From contig QXCR01000003.1 of NCBI GenBank assembly GCA_004380135.1, forward strand, positions 543,318 through 607,317: 64,000 bases of DNA, given 5' to 3'. Below the pieces are notes generated by a model, which was not told the origin of the DNA, did not search any database, and worked only from the letters and a program-made list of their open reading frames with translations. How positions within the stretch are numbered: the first letter of the stretch is position 1; each line of letters begins with the position of its first letter. The stretch comes from Stemphylium vesicarium. Taxonomy: Eukaryota; Ascomycota; Dothideomycetes; Pleosporales; Pleosporaceae. The position numbers and the translations under genes were made by a program. Of the stretch, positions 31,029 through 41,218 are shown one piece after another.

Positions 31029-34000
31029 ATGTCATCGAATGTCTCACCAACTTTCATTGACGTGAGAACCCTGGAGAGTAGCACACCCGCATCCTTACGT
31101 CCAGATATGGATGCACATCTCACAACCATCGATAGTCCCGCCGGACTGGGAATTTCTCTTCAACATGAAGATCCATCTGGTATCTTCAATCCTGCACAAA
31201 CCAAAGATACGTCAGTCAAGATTTTGGACATCTTCCTTGAGCATGCTCTCCACAAGTTTGACGATTCAGGAGAACGCTTAGCCGCAGGAACGGCGAAGTT
31301 CTTATCCACTATTGATCGATTCGTTTCAGTGGGCCAGCGCGTCGAAGCCTGCTTGCCAGCTTTTCCGTTCAAATCAGCCAACAAGGTCTACAAAGTGCTT
31401 GGATCTCTCCCAGACAAGGCTGAAGAGCTATCGCTTCAGCGGTTGAATAACATTTGCGCCAGAATCAAGCAACTGTACAAGCCTGGAGCAAGGATTACCA
31501 TCATCTCTGACGGCATCACCTACAACGGTACGCTCAAGTACTGAACAACTATTGAAATACGTAATGACAAGTAGCCAAAGATCTACTCTCCATACCCGAT
31601 CGCGACACTTGGGCTTACGGCGAGGCTTTGCGGCAACTGGCTGCTGACAAAAACTTATCGCACATTGAGTTTTCCCGAATGAAAGACTTGCTTGACTTTC
31701 CACTGCCCAACAAGCTTCGGGAGATCACCTACGTCGCCAACTGTACAAACTTCAGGAGACTACTCTTGAACAAGTACAGCAGGCCAGACATCGATATCGA
31801 CAAGGAGATCTTGAGCAATCCAGATACCAAACTTACATACCTCGGCTACCGTAAATTCCTGGAATCTGATCTGAAGCACATTTTCGCGCTCGGAGAGAAC
31901 CGTGGCAGTAATCAGTACAAGAAAGACGTAAAGTTTCTTGCAAAAGAGATGTTACTGAGAGGATATGTAAGCTCGATTACCATGCAGCTAATATAAGCCT
32001 AAAGTTTCTGAAACTGACGATTTGCGCAGGCTTTCCATGGAGCAATCAAAGAGGCATTCCCAGACCACTTAAGACTGTCAATCCACGAATCGATCGGAGA
32101 GCAAAAGATATCGATAAGCCTGTTGAACACGAAGACTGGCTACACTACACCATGGCATTGTAGCGTAGCCATGCTGGCGGACGGAGCGTGGGTCAGTGCT
32201 CCCATGGGTGAATTTCTGAAAGACCCCCGTCTAGAGCTTATTCATGAGAATGGAAGACCCAGCTATTTCAAGGAAAATTTGCAAGGCTTGGACATTCCTC
32301 GGATCAGTGCAGCGAATGCCAGCTATATGCAGACCCCGATGCGGTTCCAGGGGACACGGAGTGGATATTCGCCACCGAGCGGGATGCCATCTATTTCGAC
32401 TCCTTCGGTGAGAACTTCGGTCACGCAGTCACCGCCCGCATCCCTTTCTGGTACCGTCAACATCACGAAAGGCTCATCGACCCAACATGTCAATGGCACT
32501 TGCAAGGCATCCTATGGCCGCCGGTTGATACCTCAGATCATGGATCAATTGGCAATAGATGACCCTGATCGAGCTGTCTTTTCGATTGCAAGCACCTCTG
32601 GCTCAGCCTTGGAACTGAAGGACGTATCTGCAAACACATTTACCAAAGCAGTGGATAAGACAGCATGGTGGCTCTGCGACCAGGTCGGCAAGTCGGTCTC
32701 AGTCCGACCAATCGGCTACATTGGGCCTCACGATCTCCGACACGTTCTGATCACTTACGCTTGCGTCAAGGTTGGGTATGCCGCACTCTATCTCTCACCA
32801 AAGAATACGATTGAAGGAGCCTTGGCTGTGCTGGAGGCGACTGAATGCGATATCTGGGCCAAGGCAAGCGAGCTGACGGCAGTGCCTCTCGTGACAAACA
32901 TGTTGCAGAGACGACCCATGAAGTTATTAGAGCTTCCACTGCTTGAGCATCTTCTGGATATAAGCGATGCTAAGCCATTTCCATACAAGAAGACATTCGC
33001 TGAAGCAATTGCCGATCCTTTTTGCTATCTCCACACTTCTGGCTCCACAGGGGTTCCGAAACCTATTCCGTGGTCTCACGGACTTATTGGAACGATGGAC
33101 GCAGTTCGTCTACTACCACCTGTCGATGGGGACGATGGTTTAGTGCCGTGGACTAGTGGCTGGGAAGAAGGCGACCGAATCTATTCCTCTTTTCCTATGT
33201 GCCACGGCGCTGGGATAATCATGGATATTCTCATGCCAGCTCTTTTTGGCCTTCAATGTATCTTGGGCCCGCCAAACGTCATTCCCAACATCTCACTGAT
33301 CGAAAGCCTCGCTGATCAGGCCAAGATCGACATATGGAGTATGGTCCCCTCGCTAGTCGACGAGCTTGGAGAAACACCTGATGTGTTGGCGAAATTTCAG
33401 TCTTCCAAATTCATATGCGCCTCTGGGGGTCCCGTCAGCCCCGAGAGTGCTGGCGAAGTCAACAAAATCATCAGGGTCCTGAATCTGACAGGGACGACCG
33501 AGGGACTTTTCATCGGCAACCTTGTCGTAGATAGGGAGGACTGGCTTTGGTTCGCCTTTCATCCTTACTCTGGCTTTGAGTTTCGGGAGGTGGAGCCGGG
33601 TACATTTGAGCACTGGGTGCACCGCAATGAGCACGCATCTTTGTTTCAAGGCATATTTCACACATTCCCAGAAGAACACTCAATAAACTTCAAAGACTTA
33701 TACAAGCGACATCCAGAGAAGTCTAACCTTTGGGCTTTCAAAGGCCGAAACGATGACCTCATTGTGCTCTCTAACGGCTACAAAATCCTTCCCTTGGAGA
33801 TTGAAGCTGCCATCTCAACCCATCCCGCAATCGACGGATGCATTCTCGTGGGCAGCAAAAAGCTCCAAGCCGGTCTTCTGATTGAGCTGAAAGACCCCCT
33901 CGCCAAGAATGAAGATCTTATGGAGAGTATCTGGTCCAAGGTCGAGGCGTCAATGTCATCGTCTAGACAAAGTGTACATTTGTCGCGCAACTACGTCTTG

Positions 34001-35965
34001 TTTGCGCAGCCGCATAAGCCTTTCGTTCGCACGGACAAGAGAACGGTCAAGCGAAAAGCCACTCTCGCGCTTTATGACGACTATATTGAGCGATTCTACA
34101 GCTCTCGCAACAAGGAAAGCTCTTTCATCGTAGATACTAGCTCTGTGTCGACAATGCAACAAAGCATAAAGAACATCTTGGCTTCATCGCTTCCACCAGT
34201 CCAGCATGCTTCTCCAGACGAGGATTTGTTTGCGCTCGGCCTTGATTCGCTTGGAGTTTCAGCAGTTGTGAACTCTGTCCGAGCCGCTACCAAGGGCTTG
34301 ACGAAGTTAGCACCTCGTCATCTCTATGCGAATCCAACGCTGGCAAAGTTCACTTCTGCTCTTGGACTGCTAGTGGCAGAAGTGAAGATAGCCGGTAATA
34401 CAGGACACTCAGCCGATGATCGAGACGCAAAGATGCAGCGCCTGATAGCGCAGAGAAGGGCGTATCAGTCCTTCCGCTTAAATCCTTTTGACTACGTCAA
34501 TCCAAACCACTACATGGGTTTAGTGTTCTACTTTCCTCTGCGCGCGGATGCTACGTTTGATGAAACGTTTGCAAATTTGCAAGCAGGACTGAACCGAACT
34601 CTGCAGCTCATACCCGCTCTCGGTGGTAAGATGATCAACTGCTCGAAAGACGAGATTGGACATACCGACGGTGATCTCAGCGTTACTGTTCCGCCTTTCG
34701 GTTCCCCAGCCCGCGACCGTCTCGTGTTCAAGGACTTGTCGGACGTGCTTCCAGCGTTTGAAGCCCTTCGTGAAGGCGGATTCGTACCATCAGCCTTCAA
34801 GGACGCGCTTGTCTTGCGACAGGACACGTTTCCCCGGCTACCTGCAGATATTCTCGTCGCACAAGCCAATTTCGTCAAGGGTGGCTGCATTTTGGCCGCC
34901 GACCTCAACCACTGCTGTCTCGACGGCGTAGGTGCCGTTATTGCAATCAAAACGTGGGCTGAGAACTGTAGATTTCTACAAGGGGAAACGTCAGCGACCT
35001 GTGACTGGTACGATGCAGAGAGCTTCAATCACAGTCTGCCCGAAGTCCTTCATGACTTGGAAGGCTACACACGCTCTGTCGATCAGATTGACCCGAGCGT
35101 GTGGGACTTTTTACCATTCTTGCCCTCGGAGGATGTTGCTGCAAGAAATCCCTCTGGGCAGGCAGAGTCTCTCACGACGCCACTGCGCTATCCCCTCCAT
35201 CCGGTATGGCCACTACCTGCTGCGGAGAGGAAGTTGGATACTACGTTGTTTCTGATATCACCAGAAAATGTCGAGTTGCTCAAGAACGATGTCATAAACG
35301 ATCCGGAAGCCGAGAATGTCATGCCCTCCGTTAGTGACATCATACAAGCTTTCTTTTGGCGTTCGGCATTAAGAGCTCGTTATTTTGTAGCCAAAGAAAG
35401 TGGCAAGAGATTTGGCCCTGACGACTGCTCCATTCTGGAATTACCGACTGATGGCCGACCCTACTTCTCTTCGCTGCTACCATCAACATATATGGGTAGT
35501 CTTCTCACTCTTAACCGCACCAGCATGTCGATAGAGAGGCTGTGTGACCCTAATACCAGTATTGCCCATATCGCACAGGTACTGCGCGGGTCTGCAGCGC
35601 GCATGACACCCTCGCTAGTACATGATGCTTTCACTCTGCTGCAGTCTCTACCGGACCACAACAGATTCTCCACAGCCAACATGGGCCTTGATCACATGCA
35701 CGCCATGATCTCCAACATGATTCTATTCCAGATGAGCGAGATCAGCTTCGGCGAGGGATACTTTGCCAATGGAGGCTCTCCGGAAACGATGCGGCCTCAA
35801 CTAGAGCGAGGCAGTGGGCGGTTTCGGTTTCTTGTCGTATTTCCCATGAAGGCGGATGGTGGTGTGGAGTTAGTATTGGGAACATTTCCGGAAGAGCGCG
35901 AGATGCTTGCACGTGATGCGGAGTTCAACAAATATGCACAGCTCGTCGATGTAGCCGCTTGCTGA
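31029..35965 (+). CDS. crmA: Isocyanide synthase-NRPS-like hybrid (ICS-A-T-transferase), CrmA-like
   Basis: Exons 31029-31527, 31575-31966 and 32030-35965 (introns 47 and 63 nt) encode 1608 residues. Residues about 55-375 are a DIT1/PvcA isocyanide synthase domain (ISDGITYN, WAYGEALRQLA, a histidine-containing segment ending in the APMGEFLKDPRLELI end). Such enzymes convert the amino group of an amino acid to an isonitrile. An adenylation domain follows (about 450-940): A3 is LHTSGSTGVPKP, A5 is LTGTTEG, A7/A8 is FKGRNDDLIVLSNGYK, A10 is RTVKRKATL. The carrier site is FALGLDSLG (Ser near 1037). The C-terminal transferase (about 1110-1600) has HCCLDG (HxxxD) and a degenerate DFGWG (SFGEG). This order is that of CrmA of Aspergillus fumigatus, which makes valine isocyanide conjugates; that assignment is by architecture. 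All key motifs are intact. An upstream in-frame extension has no ATG, so 31029 is the chosen start. Confidence 0.88.
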
Positions 35966-36570
35966 GACAATTGTGGGTTGGAGACATCTTGCAGGGTTTC
36001 AACTTTCCATAATTCTACTTTGATGACCTTGTGTCCTGAAGCCACATTGCGCGTTGAAACCTCTCGTCCTCTCTTTGTAAACACTGCACCTAATAATGCG
36101 CCCTACATGCTTCGGGAGTGCTGGAGAGACATGCACAGTGCAGCGGTATTGGGATTTGTGGATAGATTTCTGTAGCAGGATTGAGGGACCATGTCTTCGT
36201 ATGAGGGCATCTGCAGTAGTGAATAAGCCTAGACGCGAAGGAACAAGCCACAAAGGACGAGATGGGAAGATGAGCAGATTAATTCACTGCGCGTTAAGCG
36301 GGACTTGGCTTATAGGCTGTGCCAACCGGCCTTATCAACGACCACTCGTCTCTCATTCGACGCGGCCTATCCGTGCGCTAGTAAGATGGGGCGCTACAAC
36401 GATCGCAAATGTGCTCGTTTTTCCAAGCCTAGACCCAGAGAGCATCCTACGATCCACTGTAAACGTTTCGCTTACATTTATTGCTGTATCGTGGCTGCCT
36501 CTTTCCTTGCTTCCTAATTGTTGGCAGCGGCAAAATTCATCTTCTTAAAGCATCTCCGGTAGACAAAGCA
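35966..36570. other. Spacer between synthase and transporter genes
   Basis: Terminator side of the synthase and promoter of the transporter, both plus strand. No gene seen. Confidence 0.5.
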
Positions 36571-38388
36571 ATGCCCTCTAACTCCCCAGCCCAGTTATAC
36601 GTTCGTCACAACCGTCCCACCCGCGCTTCCGTTGAAGAACCTCTACTTTCCCCAGCTTCCATCATGTCGGTCGATGCGGAAGATGCTAAATATGGCACCC
36701 ATTTTGTCAGCTCTGAACGCTCAGCAGGCTCCCCCATCGACGAAGACGAGCGTCCTGATTCCGATGTCCAGGCTGGAGTCCAAAATATTGAGGCCACAAC
36801 CCTGGCATGGACTAAATCAGCTCTCATTATTGCCTATATCATGATCTGGTTCATCTACTTTGTAGAAACACTGCTCGCTGGCACCGTCAACGCCCTCATC
36901 CCTTACGTCACATCGGCTTTTGCTCTTCACTCACTCACTCCCACCGTGAGCATCTTGAGTGGTGTCATCGGAGGCGTCACCAATCTCACCATCGCCAAGA
37001 TCATCGACGTTTTTGGTCGCCACCATGGTCTTCTATTCTGCGTTTTGCTCGGAACCATAGGCCTAATCATGATGGCTGCTTGCAATGGGGTCGAGGCCTA
37101 CGCTGCTGCCATGGTATTCCATACTGTGGGCAACAATGGCGTGCAATACATCATGTCAGTCTTTATTGCCGACACGACAAAGCTGGAGAATCGAGGGTTG
37201 ATGCAAGCTCTCATGAATTCGGCGAGTCTTATCACCGGCTGGGTGGCAGGACCACTGGCCTCAGGCTACCTCACTGGGCCTGGATGGCGTTGGGCCTTTG
37301 GCATGTTTAGCATTCTTGTGCCCGTCGTCACTTTGCCGCTCTTTGGACTATTGATGAGCAATTATCTCAAAGCGAAACGCATGGGACTCGTACCTAACCG
37401 TGACAGCGGTCGTAACGTTCTTCAGTCGCTGTTACGTTACTGTCGCGAATTCGATGCCATCGGCCTGTTATTGGTTTCAGCTGGAGTCGCACTGTTCCTT
37501 TTACCCTTCAACCTTTACGCGCTACAAGGTAGAGGCTGGTCGTCCCCATTAATTATCAGCATGCTGGTGGTCGGCATCGTCCTCATGCTTGTGTTTGTGG
37601 TTTGGGAGAAGTTCTTCGCACCTGTTTGCTTTATTCCATACAAACTTCTGTTGGATCGAACAGTCGCTGGTGCTTGCCTTCTTAGTACCTGCCTCTTCGC
37701 GAGCTATACCGTTTGGAACAGCTACTTTACCTCGTACCTCCAGGTTGTGCAAGGACTCACCGTGGAGACTACGAGCTACCTCACCCAATCTTACACCGTC
37801 GCCAGTGTACTTGTGGCCTGCGCAGCAGGATATGTTATCCATCGCACGGGTCACTTCAAACTCATCTCGCTTATGATCGGAATCCCTCTAAGCATCCTTG
37901 GTCAAGGGCTGATGATCCATTTCCGTGGTCCCGGTAACATTGGCTACGTGGTCATGTGTTTCTTGTTCATCTCAGTTTCCCAAGGCATTCTCGTTATCAC
38001 GGACGAGATTGCTATTCTCGCCGCTGGAGCACACGAGAATGTCGCAGTTTCGATCGCAATGGTGAGCATCTTCGGTAGCATCGGCGGTGCTATCGGAATG
38101 ACTGTCGCCACCTCCATTTGGACAGACATCATACCCAACCGTCTTATGGAGTATCTGCCTACCGAAGAACTGCCAAATCTTCTCACGATCTACGGCGATC
38201 TAACCGTTCAATTGTCATACCCCATGGGATCTGCAGCGCGTCTGGCCATTCAACATGCATATGGTGATGCTATGCTCCGGCTGTTAGCGATCGGCACGGG
38301 TATTTGGGCTATTGGTGCTGTTGGAGTGTTAATGTGGAAGGATATCAACGTGAAAAGCATGAAGCAGGTTAAAGGAAACGTTTGGTAG
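36571..38388 (+). CDS. MFS transporter of the siderophore-iron transporter (SIT) type
   Basis: Single exon, 605 residues from ATG 36571. A polar 80-residue N-terminal tail leads into the first helix, SALIIAYIMIWFIYFVETL, in the style of SIT/Arn proteins (MirB-like), with a 14-helix hydrophobic pattern to the C-terminus. Further markers are the loop D-x-FGRHHG after helix 2-3, DTTKLENRG before a helix, GPGWRWAFGMF, a long central loop near LVPNRDSGRN, and a late helix pair with SIFGSIGGAIGMTVATSIW followed by a luminal-type loop with a Tyr/Leu-rich TEELPNLL. SIT proteins import ferric siderophores through the plasma or vesicle membrane. Next to an isocyanide synthase it may handle a metal-isocyanide complex or export the product. 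The frame is intact, unlike three neighbours. ATG 36664 is an alternative start. Confidence 0.85.
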   Translation: MPSNSPAQLYVRHNRPTRASVEEPLLSPASIMSVDAEDAKYGTHFVSSERSAGSPIDEDERPDSDVQAGVQNIEATTLAWTKSALIIAYIMIWFIYFVETLLAGTVNALIPYVTSAFALHSLTPTVSILSGVIGGVTNLTIAKIIDVFGRHHGLLFCVLLGTIGLIMMAACNGVEAYAAAMVFHTVGNNGVQYIMSVFIADTTKLENRGLMQALMNSASLITGWVAGPLASGYLTGPGWRWAFGMFSILVPVVTLPLFGLLMSNYLKAKRMGLVPNRDSGRNVLQSLLRYCREFDAIGLLLVSAGVALFLLPFNLYALQGRGWSSPLIISMLVVGIVLMLVFVVWEKFFAPVCFIPYKLLLDRTVAGACLLSTCLFASYTVWNSYFTSYLQVVQGLTVETTSYLTQSYTVASVLVACAAGYVIHRTGHFKLISLMIGIPLSILGQGLMIHFRGPGNIGYVVMCFLFISVSQGILVITDEIAILAAGAHENVAVSIAMVSIFGSIGGAIGMTVATSIWTDIIPNRLMEYLPTEELPNLLTIYGDLTVQLSYPMGSAARLAIQHAYGDAMLRLLAIGTGIWAIGAVGVLMWKDINVKSMKQVKGNVW

Positions 38389-38940
38389 ACGATTGGTCTG
38401 TAATCTACACTAAGCCATCCGCCAGATCACAGTTGGTCATTACTTCTCCCTCTACAACATCTTAAATCATATTACATTACCAACCACCAGATTGTGAGTT
38501 AAGTGTTTAAATGGATAATAATGACGTTTTACATCAGATTGTACCTCGACCGGTTCTTAGATGAAGTAACGATCAAGGTGTCTGATGTACTCGGCCCGAT
38601 TCACTCTTGAGTGGTTTCAACTCCGTCTTGATTAGTATTGCGGAGTGAACTCAAGCGGGACGCACGATTTATCGTCCGTAAACGAAATGTCCGTCCATCT
38701 CTTTCTGGATACGCATTCACCATACGCATCTATCCAATCGTCGTGTTGAGTTCCCTGCTTCATCGACATGTCTTCACGTAGACCCTTGTAGTCTGATCAC
38801 GCAATTGCATTGCTAGTGATAGAGTTGGAGAATTATTTAAGGTTGTTCGCATGTAGGACAGACCAGCAGTCAAGTCCTCGACAAAACAAACCTTCTATAC
38901 TACTACTACATCATTATCAGAAGGGAAAAACAAGCTTTGG
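38389..38940. other. Spacer, no gene seen
   Basis: 3' flank of the transporter and upstream region of the dehydrogenase relic. AT content rises slightly but CA and TG dinucleotides are normal, so it is not RIP-affected. Confidence 0.45.
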
Positions 38941-39990
38941 TGTTGTTCTCTCGACAAGGCTTTCAATTCCGTATTCAACAATCAGACCAGCGCTCTTGAC
39001 GTTGCCCGTCACTACGCCTCACAAGTTCGCGACAAGACTGTCTTCATCACTGGGGTCTCCAAGTATGGCATCGGAGAGGCCACCGCCCGCGCATTCGCTG
39101 ATGGCGGCGCATCTATCATTATCATAACTGAGCGAGACAATACTCGTTTGTCGTCAATCTTCAATGAACTCAACACCGATTATCTACTAATCAGGCTCCA
39201 CCCTCACAGGCTGGATCTTACCTCCCCTGAAGCTACGATTCGCTCCGCGAGAGAGCTTCTTGAGGACAGTACGGTACCAAAAATCGACATCGTGATCGCG
39301 AACGCGGGCGGTAATTTCGAAGGCCCTAGAGCGCTGACGCCAGATGGCCTGGAGTCGCATTTCGCCATCACCCACCTCGGCCACTTCCTCTTTGTCACTA
39401 CTCTTCTCCCCAAGCTCCGTCTTGCTGCAAGGGAATCGGCACCGGGGGACACACGTGTAGTCGTGGTAAGCAGCCTCGCCATAACAATATCTCCGTTTCG
39501 CTTCGCCGACTACAATTTCGACGGCAAAACGATTCCGGAAGACGAGGCACCAAGTTGGACTTCTCTCAAGCAACACTTCGGCTTGAAGGAGCATGAAGGC
39601 TATGACTCGTGGATTGCATACGGACAAAGCAAAACAGCAAACGCGCTCTTCGCTGTACACTGGAACACCCTCTTCTGTAAGTAAGGCATCTTTGCATTCG
39701 CACTGCACCCTGGAGCCGTGCGGAGTCGGGCAGTGGAGAATCAGCTTGGCAATTGGACGGAAGACCAGAAGGTAAAGGTAACACTTCCATTTGACAAGGA
39801 CATTGACCGAGGTGCTGCGACCACGTTAGTAGCGGCACTAGAACGTGTGATAACGCCAGAGAAAGGCGTGTTCTTAAGTGACTCTCAGGTTATGAATGCG
39901 CCGACGTACGCGATTAGCAAGGAAAAGGCCCAAAGGCTGTGGGAACTTAGCGAGAAACTTGTCACGGAAAAGCTTAGAAGCGCTTTATAA
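38941..39990 (+). pseudogene. Short-chain dehydrogenase relic: no ATG and an in-frame TAA
   Basis: One reading frame encodes a recognisable classical-type SDR: VFITGVSKYGIGEATARAFA (TGxxxGxG cofactor loop), IVIANAGG (NNAG-like), VVVSSLA (catalytic Ser region), WIAYGQSKTANALFA (YxxxK) and GIFAFALHPGAV. There is no in-frame ATG between the stop at 38854 and the cofactor loop, and TAA at 39682-39684 cuts the frame just before the conserved FALHPG block, which continues in the same frame. CAA to TAA is a single C-to-T change in a CpA context. The frame then runs to TAA 39988-39990. The sequence turns into RIP-saturated repeat DNA immediately after that stop. Probably a former tailoring oxidoreductase of the cluster, now a pseudogene. 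Confidence 0.75.
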
Positions 39991-40230
39991 TTTATGTGGT
40001 TAATCTATAAAATACCCATTATAGTACATAGATTAAATATAAAGAGAGGCTATAGGTCACTTCCAAAGCCTATAAGTTTAGTTAGTTTTAAAGCTACTAG
40101 GTTACAACTTAGGTCTTTCATATTAAACGCTATACACTCTCTTATCGCGCTTAAGGACTACCCTTTTGCGCAGAAGCTACCCCTAACTACTAAAAGCTTA
40201 CTACGACTAAACAGCAGACGAGCGTGCAAT

Positions 40231-40281
40231 TGTGAAGGTCGTCCTTAGATAACCTAGGGTTGGTTCTCGGAAATGAGCTGG
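40231..40281. repeat. Direct repeat copy 1 (unmutated)
   Basis: Pairs with 40437-40488, 206 bp downstream. This copy keeps the G/C bases that the second copy has lost, so the two show the RIP direction of change. Confidence 0.75.
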
Positions 40282-40436
40282 GCGCGTGATGCACAAGATG
40301 AGTGAGCACGATTGGGAGATCAATATAATCACTCGGGGGTCTTTGTCTCCTTCGATATGGAGGTATCTGTCGACTGGGAGTAGCCAAGCGTGGAGCTTGT
40401 TGCGGTCGCCATGGTACAAGTCGGGCTTGTTACCGG

Positions 40437-40488
40437 TGTGAAGGTCGTCCTTATATGACCTAGGGTTAGTTCTTAGAAATAAGCTAGG
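40437..40488. repeat. Direct repeat copy 2 (RIP-mutated)
   Basis: About 50 bp matching 40231-40281, with nearly all differences being G-to-A or C-to-T, for example GGTTGGTTCTCGG becoming GGTTAGTTCTTAG. It is followed directly by the LTR-like fragment at 40489. Confidence 0.75.
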
Positions 40489-40605
40489 TGTTATAGATCA
40501 CAAATAGAGGCCTCTCCTCAACGAAAGATGCGATATTAGTAATCAATAGTCGCATAAACTAAGTGGTAATAATTAGCGTAGAGCGTATAAATTACGTAAT
40601 TAGTA
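40489..40605. repeat. LTR-like fragment, RIP-mutated relative of 46281-46397
   Basis: Starts TGTTATAGATCACAA and aligns for about 115 bp with TGTAACAGATAACAA at 46281, sharing AGGCCTCTCC, ATGCGAT, TAGTCGCATAA and TAATAATTAGCGTAG. Changes are mainly towards A/T. Confidence 0.7.
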
Positions 40606-41218
40606 TTCTATTAAGATAGGTGTCAAGACGCCGCTCTGCGCCACTACGCCATGCAACCAAAAAGGTACGTATGATCAGTGAACTACTGATCATGGTGCAG
40701 GATAGTATATAGCGTCATCTGGCCTGACACGACCTGACATAAGACGTCTATAGCAAATAACAATAGTTAGGCTTGGGCTACGCCAGCCATGGTAATAGGA
40801 CTTAACTAGGTTCACCCGCTAGCTAATAACGAAATGCTAGACGACTCTAAGTCTAAAGAAGAAGAAAACAATAACTAGATAGAGACGGTTAGGGATCTTA
40901 AGCGCTAAATTAGGGACTAGGCTAGATAGACTAATACTATAATGAGGTTATTAAACTAGCTTATAACTTAAGTTATAGCTACGCTAAACAAATGCTCACA
41001 ACTAAGACCCAAGATATGTTTATGTAATACTCAGGTCGAAGGCCTGTAGTTGGGCGGATTTGGTCCCAACATGTTTGCTTCTTGCACTCGCGCCTTGCGA
41101 AGATACCTGCTTTTAACCTGCGCTTCGCGCAGGGGAAGACAGGCAAGAATTATTCTCCTTACTACCACCCCCCTTAGTGTAATAATACAGAGCTATCCCC
41201 CACTATTCTATTATAGTA

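Larger units (their letters stand above)
39991..41218. mobile_element. Retrotransposon fragments at the start of the AT-rich island
   Basis: AT-rich DNA largely lacking CA/TG. A less mutated patch at about 40240-40435 encodes, on the minus strand, a Gypsy Gag-like segment (YHGDRNKLHAWLLPVDRYL). An LTR-like fragment starts at 40489 and matches 46281-46397. A perfect 7-bp hairpin, CCTGCGC-TTC-GCGCAGG, lies at 41117-41133, and another palindrome (GATCAGT...ACTGATC) near 40671-40691. The order of fragments is unresolved. Confidence 0.6.

Noticed and set aside
39670..39700. GTAAGT donor at the SDR stop codon
   Set aside because: The donor sequence is good, but the downstream FALHPG block continues in the same frame at once, so this is a nonsense codon and not a splice site.
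41117..41133. Perfect hairpin as a possible terminator
   Set aside because: Bacterial-type terminators do not apply here; it is a short palindrome in a retroelement remnant.
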